The notes beneath the pieces were generated by a model. That model searched no databases and had not been told where the DNA came from. It worked only from the letters and a program-made list of their open reading frames with translations. From a virus, in IMG/VR virus record IMGVR_UViG_3300042154_000865, positions 1 through 25,015 of that record: DNA of 25,015 nucleotides; one strand, given 5' to 3'. Positions 7,572 through 15,314 of this stretch are shown here, in pieces. Each line of letters begins with the position of its first letter. Within the stretch, counting starts at the first letter, position 1. The position numbers were made by a program, and so were the translations under genes.

Positions 7572-9707
7572 ATGACAACAATCATTACTAAGAATAGTAG
7601 CACAGCAGCTGCTACACCTGCAGCAGGAGACTTAACTAAAGGTGAGTTAGCTATTAACGTAACAGATAAGAAGCTGTACACTAAAGACAATAGTGCAACT
7701 GTTGTTAAGATTGTAGGTTCACTGGGTAATCAGGAAGCTAATGCTGTAGCTGTCACAGGTGGTACATCGGCTGGTGTTGCCATTACAGGTGGTACAATTA
7801 ATAATACTCCCATTGGAGCTACCACTGCAGCTGCTGTGACAGGCACTACAGTGACTGCTACTACTGGCTTTGTTGGTGCTATCACAGGTGATGTAACTGG
7901 TAACGTGACTGGCAATGTGACAGGTAACGTAACTGGTAATGTCACAGGTAACTTAACTGGTAACGTAACAGCCTCCACAGGTACTTCATCATTCAACGAT
8001 GTCACCATCAATGGTGGCTTGAACATGAATGCTGGTACTGCATCTACTATTACTAACCTCACATCTCCAACTAATTCAGGTGATGCAGCTACTAAAGGTT
8101 ATGTTGATACATCTATCAGTAACCTTATTGGTACAGCTCCAGCTACATTGGATACTTTGGGTGAGATCTCCGATGCTTTAAATGATGATGCTAATATTGC
8201 AGCTACATTGACTACAGCTATTGCAGGTAAACTTGCATTGGCTGGAGGTACAATGAGTGGTGCTATTGCAATGGGTACGTCTAAGATTACTGGCTTAGGT
8301 ACTCCAACTGCAGGCACTGACGCTACAACTAAGACCTATGTAGATACTGCAGATGCTTTGAATCTTCCCTTGGCAGGTGGAACAATGACAGGTAACATTG
8401 TCATGGGTGCTAACAAGATTACATCTACAGCTACACCAACAACTAATGATGACTTAACTCGTAAGGCTTATGTTGATAGTATTTTAGGTAGTGCTACAGC
8501 AGCGTCTACTTCAGCATCCAATGCAGCAACTTCAGAGACTAATGCAGCTAACTCAGCCTCTGCAGCCTCAGGTAGTGCTTCTGCAGCCAGTGCTTCAGCA
8601 AGTTCAGCTGCAGCGTCCTATGATTCCTTCGATGACAGGTATCTTGGCCCTAAGTCTTCAGCACCAACAGTTGATAATGATGGTAATGCTCTGTTAACAG
8701 GTGCTTTGTACTGGAATACAACAGTATCAACTTTGTATGTATGGACAGGTTCAGCTTGGACTCAAGCAGCCTTTACAGCAGGTGGATTTGCTACGTTGAC
8801 AGGTACAGAAACACTGACAAACAAGACCCTGACAAGTCCTATCCTGACAACTCCTCAGTTGGGTACTCCATCTAGCGGTACGTTAACCAATGCTACTGGT
8901 CTCCCTTTATCTACTGGTGTAACAGGAACACTTCCTATTGCTAATGGCGGTACTGGTACAACTTCAACTACATTTGTAAATGCTGCAACAAATGTAACAG
9001 GTACATTACCTGTTGCAAATGGTGGCACTGGTGCAGCAACTCTCACAGCCAACAATGTAATTCTCGGTAATGGCACAAGCGCACCTTTGTTTGTTGCTCC
9101 TAGCACTAGTGGAAATATATTAACAAGCAACGGGACAACTTGGCAGTCAACCGCACCATCAGCTAGTGCAAGCGGATTAACTTTAATTACAAAACTAACT
9201 GCATCTAATTCAGCATCTTTAACATTTACAAATACAAGTATCACATCAACTTATGATAATTATTTATTTGTTATTAGTTCATTAAGGGCAGCCGAAGGAA
9301 GTTCAATTTTATTTTTGCAAACATCAACAAATAACGGATCAACTTTTGCAACAACAGCAGGAGATTACAAATATAACAATGCTAAATTAGAAGTTACTTC
9401 TGCTGCTTGGCAGAATAATGCTTCAGAGACAGCTACCGCATTAAGGCTGGGTTATTTAGAACTTGGAAGTGCAACTAATGTTCCAGAGGCTTCTTTAAAT
9501 GCTCAAATTTATATGTCAAACCCTTTGAAAGCTGCAGACATCACACAGTTTTTTGGGCAGATGTCTGCTTTTGAAAATTCCAGATCAGCAACTTCATTTG
9601 GTGGTGGCATGAGAACTACAGCACAGGCAAATAATGCTATTAAATTCTTCTTTGATAGTGGAAACATAGCATCAGGAACTATTCAGATTTTTGGAGTGCA
9701 AAAATGA
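7572..9707 (+). CDS. Tail fibre protein
   Basis: A 711-residue modular fibre. Residues 1-55 carry the [19 protein letters not shown] attachment-type segment common to phage fibres. Residues 106-133 are seven G-[ND]-[VL]-T repeats. Residues about 165-305 contain three ATKGYVD / TKTYVD / TRKAYVD shaft units with GGTMSGAI and GGTMTGNI repeats; about 308-350 is an Ala/Ser-rich coil; then [37 protein letters not shown] and two LP[IV]ANGGTG units. From about 535 to the end the repeats stop and a compact beta-rich domain with aromatic loops follows, probably the receptor-binding tip. It starts one base after the preceding gene's stop codon and overlaps the next gene (ATGA). Confidence 0.92.
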   Translation: MTTIITKNSSTAAATPAAGDLTKGELAINVTDKKLYTKDNSATVVKIVGSLGNQEANAVAVTGGTSAGVAITGGTINNTPIGATTAAAVTGTTVTATTGFVGAITGDVTGNVTGNVTGNVTGNVTGNLTGNVTASTGTSSFNDVTINGGLNMNAGTASTITNLTSPTNSGDAATKGYVDTSISNLIGTAPATLDTLGEISDALNDDANIAATLTTAIAGKLALAGGTMSGAIAMGTSKITGLGTPTAGTDATTKTYVDTADALNLPLAGGTMTGNIVMGANKITSTATPTTNDDLTRKAYVDSILGSATAASTSASNAATSETNAANSASAASGSASAASASASSAAASYDSFDDRYLGPKSSAPTVDNDGNALLTGALYWNTTVSTLYVWTGSAWTQAAFTAGGFATLTGTETLTNKTLTSPILTTPQLGTPSSGTLTNATGLPLSTGVTGTLPIANGGTGTTSTTFVNAATNVTGTLPVANGGTGAATLTANNVILGNGTSAPLFVAPSTSGNILTSNGTTWQSTAPSASASGLTLITKLTASNSASLTFTNTSITSTYDNYLFVISSLRAAEGSSILFLQTSTNNGSTFATTAGDYKYNNAKLEVTSAAWQNNASETATALRLGYLELGSATNVPEASLNAQIYMSNPLKAADITQFFGQMSAFENSRSATSFGGGMRTTAQANNAIKFFFDSGNIASGTIQIFGVQK
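7887..7970 (+). repeat. Seven tandem 12-bp units coding GNVT
   Basis: Seven consecutive in-frame 12-base units encode Gly-Asn/Asp-Val/Leu-Thr in the fibre shaft. Codons vary between units (AAC/AAT, GTA/GTG/GTC, ACT/ACA, one GGC) while the residues barely change. Confidence 0.9.
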
Positions 9708-9958
9708 GATTTAAAACAACTGACAATGGCGTTTTTGAATTAACTGCTGAAGAAGAAGCTGAACTTGATGCAAAGCAAGCTGCTCACATAGCGGAACTAG
9801 CAGAACTTGCTAAGACACAATATCAACGTGATAGGGCAAAAGAATACCCATCAATCAATAACTACATTGATGGCGTAGTCAAAGGTGACCAAGCACAAAT
9901 ACAAACGTATATTGATGCGTGTCTTGCTGTTAAAGCTAAGTATCCAAAGCCTAATTAA
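9704..9958 (+). CDS. Small fibre-associated protein, XkdW-like (84 aa)
   Basis: An 84-residue protein starting [20 protein letters not shown]. The N-terminal half is an acidic Ala/Glu-rich helix; the second half contains [19 protein letters not shown] and ends AVKAKYPKP. The combination R-x-x-x-Y-P-[SP]-I ... KYPKP is seen in small XkdW-like proteins encoded after tail fibres in many phages. They may act in fibre assembly, though this is not established. The ATG overlaps the fibre stop (ATGA), so the two are translated together. The AT-rich composition of the fibre tip continues into this gene, which fits the two being exchanged as a unit. Confidence 0.78.
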   Translation: MRFKTTDNGVFELTAEEEAELDAKQAAHIAELAELAKTQYQRDRAKEYPSINNYIDGVVKGDQAQIQTYIDACLAVKAKYPKPN

Positions 9959-9960
9959 TC

Positions 9961-10194
9961 ATGACACAAGAAGTATCTCATGAACAAATCTATGATCGTC
10001 TACTGGCTGTAGAGTCCAAAGTAGATAACATAGAGAAGAATACTGAACACGTAATTAAAGCCTTTAACGCTGCTTCAGGTGCTTTCCTAGTACTTGAATG
10101 GATCGCTAAAGCAGTTAAGCCTATTATTATTATAGGTGCTTTCTTCGGGGCTATTTGGTTAGCTATTGACAGTAAATTTAATGGAGTAAAATAA
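9961..10194 (+). CDS. Small membrane protein with coiled coil, XhlA/holin-like (77 aa)
   Basis: A 77-residue protein with a predicted coiled coil at about 5-35 (LLAVESKVDNIEKNTEHVIK) and one transmembrane segment at about 53-70 rich in Ile, Phe and Trp, followed by a short basic tail. The arrangement resembles XhlA-type haemolysin/holin accessory proteins. It would sit in the inner membrane with the coiled coil in the cytoplasm. It lies between fibre and tail genes rather than with the lysozyme, so it could be a second lysis factor or a superinfection or virion membrane protein. Start two bases after the previous stop, ribosome-binding site weak. Confidence 0.75.
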   Translation: MTQEVSHEQIYDRLLAVESKVDNIEKNTEHVIKAFNAASGAFLVLEWIAKAVKPIIIIGAFFGAIWLAIDSKFNGVK

Positions 10195-10196
10195 CT

Positions 10197-10469
10197 ATGG
10201 CATTGGCAACTCTTTTAAGTGGCGTAGCTGCCACAGGTGCTTCACAAGGAATTCGTACAGATGGTTTAGTACCAGCTCATGTACAGATTTCAGGTATTAC
10301 TATTGGTACAGTAGCTGTTCAAGGCTCTGTAGACGGTACAACATGGGCTACAGTAGCCACAGCTCTGACAGCTGATGGTATTGTAACTCTTGCATCTCCC
10401 CCACCTTATATACGAGCTAACGTAACAGCTTTTACATCAGGTTCAATTACAGTTAAAATCTTTTATTGA
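10197..10469 (+). CDS. Small beta-rich phage protein (90 aa)
   Basis: A 90-residue protein starting MALATLLSGVAATGASQGIR. Its pattern VQGSVDGTTWATVATALTAD followed by IRANVTAFTSGSITVKIFY is that of a small beta sandwich as used in phage decoration or fibre domains. It is not secreted: the N-terminal stretch is too polar for a signal peptide. GGAG (10183-10186) is a good ribosome-binding site inside the previous gene's end. A virion surface protein is the best guess from composition and location; no exact family is recognised. Confidence 0.72.
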   Translation: MALATLLSGVAATGASQGIRTDGLVPAHVQISGITIGTVAVQGSVDGTTWATVATALTADGIVTLASPPPYIRANVTAFTSGSITVKIFY

Positions 10470-10482
10470 TAGGAATACTGAT

Positions 10483-10665
10483 ATGAATATGCCTAAACGT
10501 GGTCAGCGTACAGCTACTAATAAGATGAAAAAGGTTATGGGTGAGTACAAAGAAGGTTCTTTGCATAGTGGCAAAGGTGGCCCTGTAGTTAAATCTCGTA
10601 AACAAGCTATTGCTATTGCCATGTCTGAGGCTAATATGGCTAAGAAAAAGCCTAAGAAAGCTTGA
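10483..10665 (+). CDS. DUF6496-like small basic protein (60 aa)
   Basis: A 60-residue, very Lys-rich protein starting MNMPKRGQRTATNKMKKVMG. The core MKKVMGEYKEGSLHSGKGGP followed by SRKQAIAIAMSEA matches the DUF6496 pattern of phage and bacterial small proteins of unknown function, with a Lys-rich tail. AGGAA (10471-10475) is spaced for the ATG at 10483; the second ATG at 10489 is also possible. Its high charge suggests nucleic-acid binding, which is inference. The stop codon TGA lies inside the -35 box of the next promoter. Confidence 0.82.
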   Translation: MNMPKRGQRTATNKMKKVMGEYKEGSLHSGKGGPVVKSRKQAIAIAMSEANMAKKKPKKA

Positions 10666-10690
10666 CATTTACTTTAAAGTATGTTACTAT
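10662..10690 (+). promoter_or_regulatory. Sigma70-type promoter P2 with extended -10
   Basis: TTGACA (10662-10667) and TACTAT (10685-10690) are separated by exactly 17 bp, with TG at 10682-10683 making an extended -10. The -10 lies within a 10-bp palindrome TACTATAGTA (10685-10694). It precedes the tail adaptor gene by 26 bases and should drive the adaptor, nozzle, ejection and lysis genes. The architecture is the same as P1. Confidence 0.85.
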
Positions 10691-10715
10691 AGTATTATAG
10701 ATATAAGGAATATTA

Positions 10716-11366
10716 ATGACTACGACTTATTTACAGTTGGTCAATAACGTATTGATACGATTAAGAGAGACTGAAGTATCGTCGGTTGGTGATACTCCTT
10801 ATAGTTCTTTGCTTGGTGTGTTTGTTAATGACGCTAAGAGAGAGATTGAGGATGCTTACGATTGGAATGTACTAACTACTACCATTGTTATTCCAACAGT
10901 AGCGGGTACTCGTAACTACACTCTGACAGGTTCAGGTCAAAGGTTTCGTACTCAGGATGTTTTAAATGACACTCAAGATTATCCAATGCAAGCTGTACCA
11001 ACTAACTGGATGAATAGACAATATTATCTAGGTACAATACAAAATGCAGCTCCTTCATACTATAACTACTCAGGCATCACTAACGATGATACTAACGTAG
11101 ACATCTGGCCTCAGCCGGATGCAGTGTATCAGTTAAGGTTTGAGTTAGTTATTCCTCAAGTTGACTTAGTAGCTAACTCTGACCTGTTGAAGGTTCCTCC
11201 TCACTTAGTACAGATGCTGGCCTACGCTAAAGCTGTTGGTGAACGAGGTGAAGATGGTGGTTCAGCCTTTGGTGAAGTATATCAGCAGTATCGTCTAGCT
11301 TTGGCAGATGCTATTGCTATTGAGAAGAATCGTTATGATGATGAAAACACTTGGATTGATGTCTAA
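10716..11366 (+). CDS. Tail adaptor / head completion protein, SU10-like
   Basis: A 216-residue protein starting MTTTYLQLVNNVLIRLRETE and passing through VNDAKREIEDAYDWNVL, the opening helices of SU10-type adaptors. The middle has a beta segment and a DIWPQP turn, and the end returns to helix (VPPHLVQMLAYAKAVGERGE). It would bind below the portal ring and join it to the nozzle protein. It is the first gene after promoter P2, with AAGGA about 8 bases upstream, and overlaps the next gene by one base (TAATG). Length is normal for the family. The exact family (SU10-like versus T7 gp11-like) is by recognition. Confidence 0.85.
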   Translation: MTTTYLQLVNNVLIRLRETEVSSVGDTPYSSLLGVFVNDAKREIEDAYDWNVLTTTIVIPTVAGTRNYTLTGSGQRFRTQDVLNDTQDYPMQAVPTNWMNRQYYLGTIQNAAPSYYNYSGITNDDTNVDIWPQPDAVYQLRFELVIPQVDLVANSDLLKVPPHLVQMLAYAKAVGERGEDGGSAFGEVYQQYRLALADAIAIEKNRYDDENTWIDV

Positions 11367-12904
11367 TGGTTGCTAAGCTCTTAACCACTACAGTATCAGC
11401 TCCGGGCTTCATGGGGCTAAATACACAGGATAGCTCAATCTCTTTAGAGGCTGGTTATGCTACTGTGGCTAATAATTGTGTGATTGATAAGTTTGGACGT
11501 ATTGGTGCTCGTAAGGGATGGTCTCTATCTCATGTTTCTAACAATGATTTAAGCACTGCTGACGTTAAAGCTATTGGTGAGTTAATTGACATTGCTGGTA
11601 ACTCATACATTATTGCTGCTGGTAACAATAAACTATTTAAGCTTGTAGGTTCTACTCTTACTTTGCTGACATACGGAGGTGGTGGTACAGCTCCTACTAT
11701 CACAGATAGCCACTGGCAGATGGCTCCTTTGAACGGTGTCTTATATCTGTATCAAGCTGGACATGATCCTCTAGTGTTTGACCCTGCTGTCAGTACAACT
11801 ACATTTAAAAGAGTATCTGAGAAGACTGGCTATGTAGCTACAGTGTCCAGTAACAATACAGTTATCAGTGCCTATGGTCGTACATGGAGTGCTAATAATG
11901 CTACAGTTAAGAGTACCATTCAGTTCTCAGACTTACTTTCAGGTCATGTATTAAGTACAGGTACAGCTGGTACATTGGATGTATCTCAGGTGTGGCCTAA
12001 CGGTGCTGATGAGATTATATCCTTAGCAGCTCACAATAACTTCTTGATTGTCTTTGGTCGTAGACAGATTCTTATCTACTCCAATGCTACAGACCCTAAT
12101 AATCTTACATTGTCTGATGCCATTACAGGTATTGGCTGTTTAGCTAGAGACTCAGTAGTAGCCACAGGTGGTGATGTTATCTTCTTGTCTGACTCAGGTG
12201 TACGTTCATTAATGCGTACCATTCAAGAGAAGTCAGCTCCAATGAGAGATATTAGTGCCAATGTACGTGATGACTTAGTACTTGAGATTAGTTTAGAAAC
12301 TGCAGCTGACATTAAAGCTGTATATTCAGATAAGGAAGCTTTCTATTTGTTATCTTTACCAGCTCGTCAATTAGTGTACTGCTTTGACATGAAAGCACCC
12401 CTACCTAATGGAGCTAACAGGGTTACAACTTGGGATGGTTTAGTTCCAACAGCTTTTAAGTACACTCGTAACAAAGATTTGTTAGTAGGTGAAACTGGTT
12501 ACATTGGTAAGTATGATGGCTACAAAGACAATGCTAACCCATACTTGATGCGCTACTTTACCAACTACTTTGACTTTCAATCACCTACAGTTTTAAAGCT
12601 TATGAAGAAGGTAGGCGTAACAGTTATTGGTGGTGGTGGCTATCAAGTTACTTTAAGATTTGGCTTTGATTACAGTGACATTTTAAATACTAGACAGTTT
12701 GCTTTAGCTAATGCTGCTGTAGCTGAATACAACATAGCTGAATTTAACATTGGTGAGTACGGTGGTTCAGCCTTTGACAATAAGATTATTAATATTGGTG
12801 GCTCAGGTAGAGTTATTCAACTTGGCTTTGAAACAAGTGTATTTAATAAACCAGTATCCATTCAGAAACTTGATGTCTATGTTAAGACAGGAAAGACACG
12901 ATAA
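11366..12904 (+). CDS. Tail nozzle / stabilisation-like protein
   Basis: A 512-residue protein starting MVAKLLTTTVSAPGFMGLNT, with FMGLNTQDSSISLEAGYATVANNCVID being the segment common to podovirus tail-tube and DNA-stabilisation proteins. The middle and end are repeated beta strands (for example SWS.., LTTF, IYSNATDPNNLTLSDAITG), as expected for a propeller-like nozzle. It follows the adaptor and overlaps both neighbours by one base (TAATG), so the adaptor, nozzle and fibre-stub genes form one coupled unit. It would form the lower tail tube and retain DNA after packaging. P22 gp10 and T7 gp12 are functional counterparts by position. Confidence 0.82.
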   Translation: MVAKLLTTTVSAPGFMGLNTQDSSISLEAGYATVANNCVIDKFGRIGARKGWSLSHVSNNDLSTADVKAIGELIDIAGNSYIIAAGNNKLFKLVGSTLTLLTYGGGGTAPTITDSHWQMAPLNGVLYLYQAGHDPLVFDPAVSTTTFKRVSEKTGYVATVSSNNTVISAYGRTWSANNATVKSTIQFSDLLSGHVLSTGTAGTLDVSQVWPNGADEIISLAAHNNFLIVFGRRQILIYSNATDPNNLTLSDAITGIGCLARDSVVATGGDVIFLSDSGVRSLMRTIQEKSAPMRDISANVRDDLVLEISLETAADIKAVYSDKEAFYLLSLPARQLVYCFDMKAPLPNGANRVTTWDGLVPTAFKYTRNKDLLVGETGYIGKYDGYKDNANPYLMRYFTNYFDFQSPTVLKLMKKVGVTVIGGGGYQVTLRFGFDYSDILNTRQFALANAAVAEYNIAEFNIGEYGGSAFDNKIINIGGSGRVIQLGFETSVFNKPVSIQKLDVYVKTGKTR

Positions 12905-13134
12905 TGAGTAACTATACAAAAGCAACTAACTTTGCAGTTAAAGATAGCCTGAATACAGGTAATGCTGCAAAGATTATTAAGGGTACTGAAGTTAACACTG
13001 AGTTTGATAACATTGCTTCAGCAGTGAATTCTAAACCAGATGCTAATAACGGTGCATTGACAGGCACAGCCACTGCAGTAAACCTTACTGTCTCTGGTAC
13101 ATTTACAGCAACAGTTGACGGAGGCACGTACTAA
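12904..13134 (+). CDS. Miniature tail-fibre stub (76 aa)
   Basis: A 76-residue protein starting MSNYTKATNFAVKDSLNTGN. The sequence through NAAKIIKGTEVNTEFDNIASAVNSK is the well-known N-terminal virion-attachment motif of many aquatic podovirus fibres. Here it is followed only by a short Thr-rich piece (ALTGTATAVNLTVSGTFTAT) and a stop. In relatives this domain usually heads a long fibre, so this looks like a shortened fibre or an adaptor for another fibre. TAATG overlap with the nozzle gene. No frameshift signature is visible at the stop; the next gene starts two bases later in another frame. Confidence 0.82.
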   Translation: MSNYTKATNFAVKDSLNTGNAAKIIKGTEVNTEFDNIASAVNSKPDANNGALTGTATAVNLTVSGTFTATVDGGTY

Positions 13135-13135
13135 T

Positions 13136-14137
13136 ATGGCTATAGATTATACAAGTTTACTAGGGAATCTTGGTGCAAGTGCCATAGGTGCTTTGGGCAC
13201 TAACTACGCAGCTAACCAAGCAGCTGGTAACGCTACACAATCTGCTCAGCAAGCTGCACAGATGGCTCAATTCAGACCTGTAGGAGTTACTACAAGGTTC
13301 GGTAAGTCAGGCTTTCAATATGACCCTACAACTGGGCAGCTAATTGGTGCGGGCTATCAAGTAGCTCCTGACGTAGCTGCAGCTCGTGAAGGTTTAATTG
13401 GATTGGCTGGTACTGGCATTGCTCAGACACAAGCTCAACAGGCTCAGCAAGCTAGTATTAATCAAGCTGGTCAAGGTTTGTTTAACTTAGGTGCTGGCTA
13501 CATAGCTCAGACACCTCAAGCACAAGCTCAACAGTACATAACTCAACAGCAACAACTGTTAGCTCCGGGTCGTGAACAGTCATTGGCTAATCTAACTAAC
13601 CAACAGCAACAGCAAGGTCGTTTAGGTCTAGCCACTGGTGGAACTATGGCAGGTTACACTGCTGGTGCTCCCGGCTTGCAAGCTGCTAATCCGCAGATGG
13701 CTGCATACTACAATGCTATGGCTCAGCAAGATGCACAGTTGGCTGCTCAAGCTCAACAAGCTGGACAGCAACAAGCTGTGTTTGGTCAGGGTTTAATGAC
13801 TGGTGGCTTAGGGCTACAAGGTGCTGGTTATGGTTTACAGACACAAGCTTTTGCTCCATACACTAACTACATGGCAGGTGCTACTAATATAGAGAACCAA
13901 GGTTTGAATGCTTTGACTCAGGGCACTGCACTGGGATCAGCAGGTGCTGCACAAGCTCAAGCAGCTGCAAATCAGTATGCAGCAGGACAGTCTACTGCTA
14001 ATCAAGCTCAACGTGCAGCTTTGCAAGGTACTGTAGCTGGCTTAACAGATCCTATTAGTCAGCTAATTAGAGGATTGTCTACACCATCTGCAACACCTTA
14101 TCAACCAGCTGCTGTTAGCGGATACTTTGGATACTAA
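13136..14137 (+). CDS. Internal virion / DNA ejection protein, Gln-Ala-rich
   Basis: A 333-residue protein starting MAIDYTSLLGNLGASAIGAL. The ATG at 13136 is preferred over an earlier TTG because GGAGG (13120-13124) precedes it. The N-terminus has a short Gly/Ala hydrophobic stretch; residues about 110-230 are extremely Gln/Ala-rich with QAQQAQQ runs and predicted helix, and the C-terminus is Tyr-rich. This composition is common in ejection proteins that leave the capsid and form a channel through the cell envelope (T7 gp14 / P22 gp7-like by position). No enzyme motif is present. It is the first of three consecutive ejection-type genes. Confidence 0.8.
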   Translation: MAIDYTSLLGNLGASAIGALGTNYAANQAAGNATQSAQQAAQMAQFRPVGVTTRFGKSGFQYDPTTGQLIGAGYQVAPDVAAAREGLIGLAGTGIAQTQAQQAQQASINQAGQGLFNLGAGYIAQTPQAQAQQYITQQQQLLAPGREQSLANLTNQQQQQGRLGLATGGTMAGYTAGAPGLQAANPQMAAYYNAMAQQDAQLAAQAQQAGQQQAVFGQGLMTGGLGLQGAGYGLQTQAFAPYTNYMAGATNIENQGLNALTQGTALGSAGAAQAQAAANQYAAGQSTANQAQRAALQGTVAGLTDPISQLIRGLSTPSATPYQPAAVSGYFGY

Positions 14138-14147
14138 GGAATAAATA

Positions 14148-15314
14148 ATGGCAACACAATCAATTCAAGGTTTGTTTGGAGGTATGGGTACTCCTGAGGA
14201 AATGCAACGTGCTATGCTAGATCAGAAGGCTGCACAGTTTGCTGAGATGACTCAAAACCAGCAACTTAGCTCAATGGCCTACAAAGGCGGTGCTAACTTA
14301 GGACAAGGTTTAGCAGGTGCTTTTGGTGTGGACATCCAAGACCCTACTATCCAACGTGCTACCCGTTTACGTCAACTTGCAGGTCAATATAACACTAACA
14401 CAGCTAAGGGTCTTCGTGAAATGGCTGCAGCATTACAAGCTACAGATCCTGAATCATCTCTGCAGTTAACTCAACGTGCTATGACTATGGAGATGGAAGA
14501 AGCTAAGTTAGGTTCGGAACAAGCTCTTAAAACACAACGTGAGCGTGAAAGAGAATCTGCAGATCCGTTCCAACAACTATTAACTAAAGGTGTCTATACT
14601 CCTGCAAGTTTAGCCTTATATAAAACATCAAAGAATGTTGCTGACTTAAAGTATAAGGATAAAGAGTTTTCACCTTCAGAGATTCAAACACTACAAGAGT
14701 ACAGAAAAACATTAATCTCACCTGCTCAAGACAAAGAGATTGCAGAAGTAAACGCTGTTATTAAAGCAGCTGGAGAAGGTAAGGGAACTAAGATTGTTAA
14801 TCAGCTTCCCGGTGTAAAAGGAGCTGGTGATATTGTTGGTCTTCGTCAGAACCTTAACACTACATTGAAGCCTTATCGTGATGCTGTCAATGCAGCTTCT
14901 ACAGCTATTGAGTTAGCAGATGATGTTCTTAAGACAGGCAACTTTGCTTCAGCTTCAGCATTGTCCCGTCAACTTGCTAAAGCAGCTGGAGAACAACAAC
15001 TGTCTAAGTCTGACGTAGATGCTTTCGGTGGAGATCCTTCATTGGTTGGTATGGTGTCTGATACTGCTTCTCGCCTTGCAACAGGTACTGCAACTGCAGA
15101 TACTACACGTAAGTTAAAACAACTTGCTCAGATTATCAAGAAGAAGAATGAAGCTCTTGAGAACAATGAGATTAAACAGACACAACGTACAGCTGAGCTA
15201 TCAGGTCTTTATACACCTGAGCAGGTTAAAGAAGTATTTACACTGAGAGGTAACACACCTGCTAATGTACGTAAAACTAAAAGTGGTGTTGAATATACTG
15301 TAGGGGATAATTAA
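14148..15314 (+). CDS. Internal virion / ejection protein
   Basis: A 388-residue protein starting MATQSIQGLFGGMGTPEEMQ. Most of the length is charged helix with Gln/Ala/Glu-rich stretches (residues about 110-145 and 270-350). The Gly-rich segment YKGGANLGQGLAGAFGVDIQ lies near residue 46-66. It is the second of three neighbouring ejection-type genes and has no catalytic motif I can identify. AAGGA about 10 bases before the ATG is its ribosome-binding site. Its stop overlaps the next start (TAATG), arguing for coordinated synthesis. Counterparts by position would be T7 gp15 or P22 gp20. Confidence 0.78.
   Translation: MATQSIQGLFGGMGTPEEMQRAMLDQKAAQFAEMTQNQQLSSMAYKGGANLGQGLAGAFGVDIQDPTIQRATRLRQLAGQYNTNTAKGLREMAAALQATDPESSLQLTQRAMTMEMEEAKLGSEQALKTQRERERESADPFQQLLTKGVYTPASLALYKTSKNVADLKYKDKEFSPSEIQTLQEYRKTLISPAQDKEIAEVNAVIKAAGEGKGTKIVNQLPGVKGAGDIVGLRQNLNTTLKPYRDAVNAASTAIELADDVLKTGNFASASALSRQLAKAAGEQQLSKSDVDAFGGDPSLVGMVSDTASRLATGTATADTTRKLKQLAQIIKKKNEALENNEIKQTQRTAELSGLYTPEQVKEVFTLRGNTPANVRKTKSGVEYTVGDN

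Noticed and set aside
7730-8062. Minus-strand frame of 110 codons
   Set aside because: Contains PVTLPVTLP runs that are just the reverse of the GNVT repeats.
8855-9244. Minus-strand frame of 129 codons opposite the fibre
   Set aside because: Antisense of low-complexity Thr/Ala/Gly fibre codons; the plus frame is a clear fibre.
10166-10171. TTGACA inside the XhlA-like gene
   Set aside because: Only a poor AAATAA-like -10 at 17 bp; not convincing as a promoter.
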